Assembly: GCF_050908995.1 (NCBI RefSeq)
Contig: NC_135119.1
Location: 26,379,001-26,443,000, forward strand
Source of the DNA: Andrena cerasifolii
Lineage: Eukaryota > Arthropoda > Insecta > Hymenoptera > Andrenidae
Direction: 5' to 3'
DNA length: 64,000 nucleotides
The translations under genes were made by a program, and so were the position numbers. Of the stretch, positions 25,572 to 36,200 are shown one piece after another (the first letter of the stretch is position 1; each line of letters opens with the position of its first letter). The notes below the pieces were generated by a model that searched no databases, was not told the DNA's origin, and worked only from the letters and a program-made list of their open reading frames with translations.

Positions 25572-28500
25572 ATGAATGAAAAGATCCTCGTACTGGCGAC
25601 TCTTTTTGCTTTAACGGCTGGTTTCCCACAAGGACTAAACTGCAGCGGCGATCCCTGTATGTACGGAATTTGTTTAGAGGATCCAAACAGGTATACGAAT
25701 GAATGATCGACTACTGTGACTTGTAAGATTTATTCGTTTGGAGATTTAATTATCGTTAGATCGACCGCATTGTTTTAAACGTTAAGGATTCTTTTCGCGC
25801 TACCTTTTTGGGCCGATGTGTAATTTGCTGCGTTAGTGTATTCGTTCGTTAGTATAATTACTCGTAGTTAACGCAATTAATGTTCATTCCGCGTGCATAA
25901 TACAGCACGTACTCTTGTTACTGCATCGACGGCTACACTGGAATCAACTGCGAGATTAATTGGGACGATTGTTGGTCCAATCCATGCCTGAACGGAGGGA
26001 CGTGCAACGACGCCGTTGCAGCGTACAATTGCACCTGTGCCGAGGGTTTTGTAGGTAACTCGCGATCCCTTGCGTTTACTTTCTATCGCATGTGCGAATA
26101 TAGACACGCTGACATGTTAGCACGGAGGATGATTAAATGATGCACGTGCGTGAGCTTCACCGGGCAGTGCAAAGTCGAAATACCATGCTAGCACCGATCA
26201 GTTATAGACCACTTGTAATGATTCATAATCGAATTGTAATTGCCGCTTTGTTCACGGGATATTATCTTCTATCGATGAAGTTCAGTAGCTTTTGGATTAC
26301 GTTTCCCTGGCACGTCGCGTGTACTTGCAGGCACAAATTGCGAGCAAAGGTACAGCGAGTGCTCGAATCAACCCTGTCTGAACAACGGTACCTGCCTTGA
26401 CTACGATGGCATCACTTGCCAATGTCCTGATGGATATTCAGGTAGAAAAATAATATAGAAATAAGTGTCGTACCTTCGTCTACTTTACACTCTGTTTTAC
26501 CTCTTTTTTTTTTCTTTTTAAGGTGATTATTGCGAAATCGATGCCTCAGTTTGTAACGACACCATATGCAAGAACGGAGGCGAATGCGTGGAGGGACCTG
26601 GGTTCTCCTTCTTTTGCCGCTGCCCCGAAGGTATTCGATATCTATTACAAAGCTACGAACGATGCTTCACCTATGTTTTTATTGAACAGGGTGGACTGGC
26701 CGATTATGCGACGAGGACATCGACGAATGCGTTACATCGCCGTGCAAAAACGGGGGTCTCTGCATCAACGTGCCCGCTTCGTATACTTGCGCTTGCCTAT
26801 TCGGTAATCCCCAGTTGATCAAATGCTTAAATCGATGGATAGTATGCTCATAATTCTGAAGCGCGATATAGACCAAGGGTCAAGCTCGTTAATGGTAAAT
26901 GTTCTCTGCAAGGGTACACAGGCAAAGATTGTGACAAGGCCATCATATCCTGCGAGGAGAATCCTTGTAAGAACGATGCAATATGTTTGTTCGAGGACGA
27001 GCGACCAGTCTGTTACTGCGTCCCAGATTATCACGGCACGTTGTGCGAGCTAAAATACGACGACTGCGAGTCTAAATTTGCGAACTGCGAGAATGGAGGC
27101 ACCTGCGTCGATGGTATCAACAGCTTCACTTGTTCTTGCCCAACGTTCTACGGTGGGCCATTCTGCGGTGTCTACAATGATCTTCCATCGACCGCGTCGT
27201 CGACCCTCGAAGAAACCTTTGAGACTGATAGCGATAAGGGGATCACTGCCAGTACTTTCTTTCCCGCAAAATCATCGGCACTGCCGGAAAGCGATACATC
27301 GTCGTCAACGACTGCTTCCACGACGGCACAGTCTTCGACTTCCACCACTGGTACCAGCCGTCTTTACACGAAATGGTACCCATTCACCGAAACATTGTCC
27401 ACTTTAGATAGGAATGGTGGTAACTTCTTCAGTAGTAGCAGTGGTAGTAGCACAGGGACTACGCCATTTGTTGTCGACGTCTCGGTGTATTCCGCTACGA
27501 CCAAAGAAGTGTCTAAAACCGAGAGCGTCTCGTTGGAGGCCCGAACATTTCCTTCTGTTTGGAGCGAGATCTCCTCGATGACTCCGACGATGAAGGTTGA
27601 AACGGAATACGAGACACGAAAATCGATTCACAACGAAAGCACCACTGCTGAAACTACTTATCAAGGAGAAGATACTAGGGCATTTACGACCATCAGCGAT
27701 ACGTCTTCTTCTGAAGCGAGTAGCACGGCTGGATACGTTCCAAGTACAGGGTAAAATCGATTAAAATATAAATAGAATAAGAGGAACGTTTCCACATGCT
27801 TCATTGTCATTTAGGTTTCATCCTATGGTAACTACATCGCCGGAGAAAACTACGGAGGAAGCCACGACAATAGGAAATGAAACAAGCACCTCGTTCTCTG
27901 CTGTTACGTCAGCTTCGACTTTCGCGGAGCCTTGGCAAAATAGAAGCTCAGAGCCGAGTACACCGACGGTAGAAGTGCCAAAAACCACACCTCCCCCGTT
28001 CACAGATAAATGGACCTTTACACAGCCATTGAAGTCTTCAAGTACAGATGTGGAGAGTTCTACGTCTCCATTCCCTAATAGTACTTCTTCGTCTACAACA
28101 AGTAGTACTACTATTCGATCAGTATTAGAGGAAGGTACCACTGTTAGCGAACATGAACAGTCGTCAACAACAGTGAAGAGTAGCACTGAATGCCAGGGGA
28201 TATTATGTACAAGTCCTACTGCACCGCCTGCACGTAACGACAGTGATGTAAGGAATGTCTTTAATACATTATTCAGCGCTTCGGTATTGATAGAAATATT
28301 AATGTAACCGCTACGTAATTCTAGTGCAACTGCTCTCGTCGTGGAGATTGCAAAACTGGTCCTAGCATAACGCGTGCAGCCTTTAATGGGAAATCTTACG
28401 TGAGACAGCAGGTTAGCGTAGAGGTTTCTAATAAGAAGAATGCCACGTTAAGAATCTTTGTGAGACTCAGAACGCGCTTCAAGGATGGCATTATATTGCA

Positions 28501-30605
28501 TGTCTATTTCGACGATGAAAAATATGCCCTCGTGTATTTGGAATACGGTTCCTTGAAATTTCAATTCTCCTGCGGACTTGAAACTATGTTGCTTGGCGAG
28601 ATAGATTCGCCTATTGATAACGGATACGAAGTAGATATCGATACAAGGTATAACAAGTGGATGAAATATCGGTGATAGTCGGAAGAAAGTTTAAAAGGTC
28701 CGAGGATCCCTCGAAAGGAACCAGTGGCATCAGTATAAGCAAAGTTAGATTAACATTACTTCTATATACGCAGACAAATGTGTTTTTTAAACTTTCTCTT
28801 GATTATCATTGTATATTTATAGTATCTTCGTTTTATGTGTTTATTATTTTATTTGTAGGTTTCAGTATTTCATGAGAAATGAGACTAACAAGTGTTCAGC
28901 TCGCTTGTTAGTGAATGGGACTTCAGCAGTCAGCGGTGAACAAATTTTACCTTTACAAGGAAATCTTCCACAATATGCCAACTTACATTTAGGTGGCATA
29001 CCATCAGTATTCTCCCAATATTTTTCTCATGTCTCCATGGGATTTACTGGCTGCATGGACTCGTTAAAGGTTTGCCACGCTTCGATAAATGGAAAATTAT
29101 TTACTGTTCCGACTAACTTTATGTAAGCAACCGTATACGTATTTGAAATGATTTATTATCAATGTAGATAAACGATGTCCCCCGTCACTTTATCCACGAT
29201 TCCACAGAAACATTTCAAATCGAGGACTGTGTATCTTTTCTGTGTTTATCGAATCCATGTCAGAATTTTGGTGCATGCGAAGAGATAAACGGCGCAGTGG
29301 GTTGCAGGTGCATACCTGGGTAAGATAATTCGTTCGATTAATCAACTAGATACGTGGTAATTAGTAGCTGTTGCAAAATCTCACAAAATAGAGTATTATT
29401 TAATTGGACAGATATACAGGCCCGTTTTGCGAGCGCTCAACGTGCGATGAAACTCCTTGCGCGTTGGGTGCAACTTGCATCAGTTCACCAGGGACCGGCT
29501 TTGTTTGCGTCTGTCCGCTCGGCACTCATGGACTTCTGTGCGAAGAAGGTAATCGCCATCGCGCATTTGATCGAAATTACAGAGCATGCAATTGTTTCAT
29601 CGCAAAACTTCCAGATACTGTTCTAACGCGACCATCGTTCTCGGTACTCGTACCTGGATTCTCGTCCTACGTCGCTTACGGTGTCTCCAATTCTATAAAA
29701 GATACCATGGAATTGAAGATGAAGCTCATACCACGTACTTTCGAGCAAATATCTCTGATAGCTTACATAGGGCAAAGCGGGTCGCGCCGTGACCTGTCGG
29801 ACCATCTTTCCGTTACGTTTGTTCGTGGCTACGTCATGCTAACGTGGGACTTGGGAGCAGGTAAACGTGCATCGTGATGTATCGTTTGCGTATTGTTTTA
29901 TTTCACGGTAATATTTCGATAGGTGTGCGCAGAATATTTACAAGTGTTCCCCTGAGCGCTGCGGCAGTGCCAGCAACGGCAAGTAAGAGTTACATAGCGC
30001 ATACGATTCGAGTCGGGAGAAGTGGTAGAGACGCGTGGCTCGCAGTAGACGGCATAGGTAACGTAACAGGGCGAGTGGTTGGATCCATGACTAGACTCGA
30101 CGTGTCCCCGATACTGTACATTGGTTCGTTAGCTCTCCATTCCGTATCTTTATTCGCTAGCATTTCTATTACGAAAGAACAATAATTCTCCAAATGCTAC
30201 TGTTAATCAGGTGGACACAAATCAAAGAACTTTGAGTCTTTACCCCACGATCTGCCTCTCCACACTGGATTTTCTGGTTGTATATTCGACATCGAGCTGC
30301 GCGCAGAAAACGCAATTTATCCGATAACAAGTTCTAGCCCTGCAACGGGTCGTGGTGTCGGCGAGTGTCACCGCAACGAGTGCATTCGTCATTCATGTAA
30401 AAATGGTGCAGTATGTTTGAATCATGGAGCTACGTATAGGTGAGCCTCTTTTCGAATTTAATGGACAGTCTTCGTATCTGATTCACTCATATTTATCAAT
30501 TATTTCAGTTGCATTTGTACAAAGGAGTGGATGGGTTCTGATTGCTCCATACCAATAGAGTCATTATCCTCTGTTAATTCATCCTCTTGTCACACTTCGG
30601 ACTAG
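25572..30605 (+). CDS. eys: Eyes shut (spacemaker): secreted EGF / laminin-G proteoglycan-like protein
   Basis: Fifteen exons: 25572-25690, 25906-26054, 26331-26441, 26523-26630, 26690-26803, 26913-27750, 27815-28247, 28325-28647, 28859-29069, 29168-29319, 29412-29548, 29615-29860, 29923-30123, 30211-30439, 30509-30605; 1,155 aa. An in-frame ATG at 25539 adds 11 residues. Order: signal peptide ([13 protein letters not shown]), seven EGF-like modules (e.g. [33 protein letters not shown]), a long Ser/Thr-rich mucin-like stretch, laminin-G, two EGF, laminin-G, and one EGF. It ends in Ser/Cys-rich residues with no transmembrane helix, which argues against Crumbs. In flies Eys opens the interrhabdomeral space and protects mechanosensory cells. 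Drosophila Eys is larger, with more EGF and four LamG domains, so this is a reduced form or my model lacks upstream exons. The donors at 29070 and 30124 are weak. Confidence 0.78.
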
Positions 30606-30664
30606 CAAAATTGTTGTTACTATGTTATTATGCGTTCAAGGTTCATTTAATTAACCCTTGTACA

Positions 30665-32119
30665 TTAACTAATATTTTCTATGCCACTTTTCGGTCGGCA
30701 TGTCACAGAGTAAGAATTTAAATGCACAAATAAGATGGCTGCAGCTAAACGAGATTGTAAGTCGAATTTATTCTGATCGTGAAACCATTCTACGGACCCC
30801 CAGTGAGAAGCCTACGGAGAAATGCAGAGTAACATTAAACAGTTAGAAGCGAATACTATTTAAATTATTTAAGGGATCATTCTGGTAATCGCGCCGCTAA
30901 ATTCGACAACATTCAGGTTTTCTTTTCTCAGTGAATACAACGAATAACAATGTCAAACATTACAAGTAGCTTAATAAATGAAAAAAAAAGTTTGACATCG
31001 TTATTCATTGTATTCACTGAGAAAAAAAAGCCTGAATGTTGCCGAATTTAGCGGCGCGATTACCAGAATGACCCCTTAACGAATAATTTCATATAAAGAC
31101 CTGATAGTCTTCCTCTAAACGTGACAATTTTACTGCTTCTTCTATGTTAATGACTCTTTCAGCTGCAGCCAGAGTAAGTATCACAGATTTAACCGCGTCA
31201 ACCCCGTACATGAAACCTATCGATAAAAGACAGTATTATGAATTTTTTATCACACCTATACATGTTAATAATAAAGTTATTTACCATGAACCGCGCTGTA
31301 ACTGTAAGACATTAAGTGTCTTATCAATACTGCTTTAGTTTCCGGAGACACTGCAGGAGCATTTATACTTTTCGTTTTCATCAGATTTACTCTGTAATTG
31401 TCGCAAAACCATTGAACCAATGGATCCCACTTGTCGGATTGTAATTTAGTCCATTCTTCGGACTCCTAGAACATAATTTTCTTTTGTCTAGCAAGTGACC
31501 TCCATTACTGAAAGGGGTGCGCCGCGTACTTACATTCGAATGAAATAAAACTGTGTCCATTTCTAAACAGTTTACAATATAATTCGCCATGTTCAGTTTG
31601 GTGTGATTGTGAGGATTATCTAGTACAGTGTTACACAGAGCCGTCTACAAAGTTAGATATAAGAACATGTATTTCTACAGCCAGATAAATTGTAATATGT
31701 TTATACGCCTGAAGAATGATTTACCAAATGCATATTACTTCTGTCGATGATTTCCTTCTGTGCGTCCCATTCCGCAGCTATTGCTAACGCAAGCGGTTTG
31801 CTGTCCACTTCAAATATCTTTCCTCTCGGTGTCTTGAGCTTCCTCTGATCGAGAGTAACCTCAAATTTTCCACCGCTCGAGAGAATATTTGTCTTGCGGT
31901 AGAACCTTTTTACAGTTGCTGAAACGGCAATCCTCATGTTAAATAGACATGGACAATTTGTTCGAGGTACTCGGTTAATTAAATGGAAATTATAAAAGTA
32001 CTGAGAAAAATGTTAGGTTAAGTATTAACGTAAAGCTTATGATTTAAAACTGTGTCTTTACCCATGTTTCTTACTATGCTAAACGCTGTAGCGAATTTTC
32101 TGTATTTAAAATAATGCAT
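30665..32119 (-). CDS. ATPAF2: ATP synthase F1 assembly factor 2 (ATP12 homologue)
   Basis: Six exons, right to left: 32075-32119, 31725-32000, 31534-31644, 31285-31465, 31101-31216, 30665-30811; 291 aa against 289 in human. Exon 1 supplies a basic start (MHYFKYRKFATAFSI) suited to mitochondrial import. Family hallmarks follow: KRFYRKTNILSSGGKFEVTL, LDQRKLKTPRGKIFEVD, AAEWDAQKEIID, WDPLVQWFCDNYRV, LAAAERVINIEEAVKLSRLE and WGSVEWFHD. The protein is a matrix chaperone that holds the F1 alpha subunit before assembly with beta. The last intron (30812-31100) carries a piggyBac-like MITE and its donor (GTCTTT) is weak, but the frame and the C-terminal match support it. The stop codon is only 59 bp from the stop of the convergent eys gene. 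Confidence 0.92.
30873..31075. mobile_element. 203-bp piggyBac-like MITE, short member of the family at 43393
   Basis: TTAA (30869-30872 and 31076-31079) flanks the ends GGGATCATTCTGGTAAT and ATTACCAGAATGACCCC. The arms are almost fully complementary. It looks like an internal-deletion form of the 685-bp copy at 43393-44077, sharing its ends and the CATTACAAGTAGCTTAATAA stretch. It lies in the last intron of ATPAF2. Confidence 0.88.
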
Positions 32120-33264
32120 TTTTAAAAAATGTTAAGGTACTTTACTGTCATAAATATTGCAGTGTGCCTTTTTTAGCATGTGTTTGACAAACTCCCTAAG
32201 ATAGGTTATAGTGTTTGCAGTTGATTGATGGTAATTAGTCAAAATTATTCTATCCTCTTTCAAATATTGAATATTTTAATTCATTTTGAAATTTCTGTTG
32301 CAATAGTACTCGTATTAAATCCTTTTCTTAAAAAGTTATACTCATATATGTTATAAAGTTAACATTTCAAATTATAAAATAATACTAAGTATCATAAAAT
32401 TCTTCTCCACGTATTGAAGAATTATAAAAGTATCTTTCACTATCCATTTATTACAATTTTCTGTTCAATATAGTGACGATAGCTTTCCCATTTCGATTGC
32501 AAAATTTTCATTATTTAAATAAAGAATGAATTACAGATTTGAGTAGAATTTCTGTGCACATATTTACTTTTTGCAAATCTTAATTCTAGATTTATTAGGC
32601 AAGAGATTATTTTAAGAAAATATTCCAAGAATGTTCGAAATAATTGAATTTCATTTGAATTTAGATTGCGATTGATATTTTGCCGCTCCGTAGGTGCTGC
32701 CCTCTGCAAAATAAAGAGACAGTTCTCCCCTTGATTAGGGATCGGCGGGCTAAGCTACGCTGATGGAGGGGGAAACACTTACAGGAGCGGTGATAATGTG
32801 TGCATGAACTGACGCTAGCGCCAAGCCAGCCAAGTGGCGCCAACACGAACCGACACCACGGCCAACCAGCGCCACCGGTAAATATGTTGTTGACGCTGGT
32901 TGGCCGCGGCGTCACTCGCTTGGCGCTGCCGTCGGGTGGACAACAATCGTGGCATCTCACGTACACATTACCACCGCTCCTGTAGGTGTTTCCCTCTCCA
33001 TAAGCGTAGCTTAAGCCCGCCGATCCCTGCGGCCTGTACTTTATTCTCTGAAAAATACTTGAAGTGTGCTGATTGTGTGGGTGGATCCGGTGGATCCTGT
33101 GCCTGTTTAAAAGGTGTATGTTGAGTGGCACGGCAATAAAGCTAAGAGAAGCGCACAAAAATAGTGCCGTCGATAAGAGCGCATACCAGCTCTGAAATTC
33201 ATTCGTAAGCTTCAACGAACATCGAGCTGTATACATGCGGGCAAACGATTGAAGTTAACCAAAA
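32120..33264. other. Divergent upstream region ATPAF2 / integrin alpha
   Basis: AT-rich up to about 32690, then GC-rich palindromic sequence (separate entry), then 33046-33264, which probably includes the integrin promoter and 5' untranslated sequence. No gene is recognised. The long minus-strand ORF here reads through the palindrome and has no family match. Confidence 0.4.
32709..33045. repeat. GC-rich palindromic element, probably a foldback transposon
   Basis: Left AGGGATCGGCGGGCT and right GCCCGCCGATCCCT pair. The arms continue with GGAGCGGT / ACCGCTCC, and a second inner palindrome has CGGCCAACCAGCG / CGCTGGTTGGCCG. It is much more GC-rich than its flanks. No target duplication was identified. 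Confidence 0.65.
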
Positions 33265-36200
33265 ATGAGAACTTATCAATTAACTTGGTTCACTTTGAAC
33301 GTATGCTTAGTGTATACTTTCAACTTGGAGCCAAGAATACCTGTTATCAAAAGGGGACTAAATGGCTCTTACTTCGGTTATTCCGTGGCCGAGCATCAAG
33401 AAATTTCCGACGATAGCACGGAAAAATCGAAAAGTTGGTAAGCAACACCGTTCCTTTTTATCATTATTAAACACAGTACAGAACGATATGAGAATTCTAT
33501 AAAGCTGAGGGTATTTGAGTAATGTGTTTGTTTACTCGATACAATTTTAGTCTATTGGATAATTGAAACCTAAAATAGTTACGCACACGTAAGCGTCACA
33601 GTAGCGAAGCAGCATCCGTGAAATATTTATCTAGGGTTTATACAAGCGTTTATTCTATTATCTGTGTATTGTAGAGCTTTTAAAACTACCTACACGTTTC
33701 GCAGGATGTTAATTGGTGCTCCCTTGGGCCAAAACAGACAACCACAAACTAACAGATCCGGTGCGTTATGGCAGTGTCCTCTAACAACGTTTCAAAGCGA
33801 CTGTACTCAAGTGATCACAGATGGACGATTAAGTATGCTTTAAATTGGAAATATCTATTTCAACGCATTACTATAAATGTTCAGTAGTCGAGAGAGTCCG
33901 TTTGGACAGATTTAAATTATATTTGATTAAATAACATATCGTAGTTGGTAAGAATTAATTTAATAAGATAAAATTGTATATTACGCGGGTTTGATTCTTG
34001 TACTTAAGTATAACAATATATTAAATTGAACTAAAGTATAAGAATTAAAAAGGCTTGCTTTTAATACAGGATTTAAATGTAATTTCATGCGCATGCTATT
34101 TTCTATGTCGATGTCTCATAGAGTCATTAAGTTATCACGCTTCAATTTATGTCGTACACATACTAAGATTATTTTTTTGTTAAATTATGTGTTGGTTAAC
34201 GAGCAGCAGAGGGAGGTCTGTATGATACAAGTAAGTCGATGAATGGTGTTATTTGAACGAGCGATTTTACAATTTCTCTAAACCTTTGTTGTGATTATGC
34301 ATAAATTGTTTTGTACGTTTCAGCATGACAGTTTAAATTGCGACACTTGTCGTCTGCATTAAAAAGATCGAAAGGATGTTGTTCCACTATACGCGTTATT
34401 AACTAAAATTTCTTCAACTTCAATTATGCAATCGTATCTGTACTAACTATAGAATGCTTTAACATGTTTGCATTTGTGCATAAAACAGAATTTCACATTT
34501 CTTTACTTACCACAGCGAACCGCATACTTTGCTATTGCTTTTTAAGAAATTCTAACACACTTTCTTTACATATACTTTATTTTTTTCGTAGCATGAAATT
34601 TTATGCATAATAATTTTATTTAGTTTTCATATCCCTTTTCTATTTCGTTTAAAAAAAATTGAGGGACAAACAATTTCAGTTTCTAACAAACGCAATAACA
34701 GCTACTTGCTTATCTTTTTACACACGTTCGTTATATTTATATAACTATTATTACTCGGCAATGCAGTATGTATCGAACACGATGCCATTAAAGAAAGAAA
34801 AATTGCTCCGTCATTGGAAACAGTAATAAATTATTGGGCAACATAAAACAGCGAATGACAATGAATAATGGCATAAAAGTATTGTTTAGCGATATCTACG
34901 TTTGTACCGAAACATGAATGATACTGTACATGTAACGTTTACCTTTCATTTTTTAGGTTTCGAATCTGATGACTTAGTGCCACCAGGTAGTGATGAAATT
35001 AAAGATAACCAGTGGTTGGGAGTAACAGTCCGAAGTCAAGGCAGTGGTGGTAAAGTAATGGTGAGCGTTGGTTCAAATTTTATCCATGTTATTAATTATT
35101 GTTACTTATGTGGAATTTTCCCATACGCCGCTTTCAACCGCTTTTTTTCGAGCTCGCGTCTGCGAAGAGAAAACGCCCTGAGAGCACGCACCCACCGATA
35201 CAACTTTACCGCTCGAGTTGTATCAAACATTAATTAAGAGTTACGGGGCATCACTAACATTTCCCGCGACTCCCTGATTTCGCATCAAGTTCGTTCGCAC
35301 ATCTAACTAACAAACTCATAAACCGTATTCCTTGGGAAATACTCCTCTCGCCGGCCCCTGGCGTTGCCGCAGCCCCGGCTCGTAACATCATTGTTCCACT
35401 ATTTCATAACTTTCTAGGTTTGTGCACATAGACACATCGTAAAAACTGCAGATTCCCAATGGGGCCAAGGACAATGTTACATATTGACGCAAGATTTAAA
35501 ATATCAAGATTTGAAGAAACCGTGCTCTGGAAAGCCAACGAATAAGTAATATAACAGTTTCTAGATAAATATTTCTCTGGTTTATCCAATAAATGAAAAG
35601 CTCTGTTCTTGTCTCAGGGCGCATGAACAATTTGGCTACTGTCAAGCTGGAACTAGTGGTGTACTTACTTCGGAAGATCGCGTGGTCATTGGTACACCGG
35701 GTCCACACACTTGGAAAGGAACTTTGTACCTTTTTACCATTTCGGATGAATTTTTAACAAGAGACAATACAGTTTATAATGCTCCAATGCAAGACTCTTC
35801 TCCTGTCAGTAAATACAGCTACCTAGGTGCGAACATATTTCTTTAATCAATAAACACAATCACATTGCATTCTATTGCTATGTTAAAGTATTGAAAGTGT
35901 AACAGCACAGTAATACGATTTGGAGATAAAGTACAAGAGTTAACTTCACAGGTATGTCCGTTACTGTGGGTAATTTCTTCGGTACTGGATTAGCTTACGC
36001 TGCTGGAGCACCACGTTCGAACGGTACAGGTCAAGTTGTCCTACTTACGAGACGCGAATTTAAACCAGACATGGATGTCGCTGTTGTTTTGGATGGTGAA
36101 CAGTTTGCTTCGAGCTTCGGATATGAAATCACTTCTGCGGATGTAAATGGAGACAAGTACAGTATTTCATTTCCTTTTACTTTCACAATTTATTATGCAA

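Noticed and set aside
25572..30605. Identification as Crumbs
   Set aside because: EGF and LamG modules fit, but there is no transmembrane helix or Crumbs-type cytoplasmic tail, and the mucin-like middle fits eyes shut.
32661..33236. 191-aa minus-strand ORF
   Set aside because: It reads through the GC-rich palindrome and shows no recognised domain.
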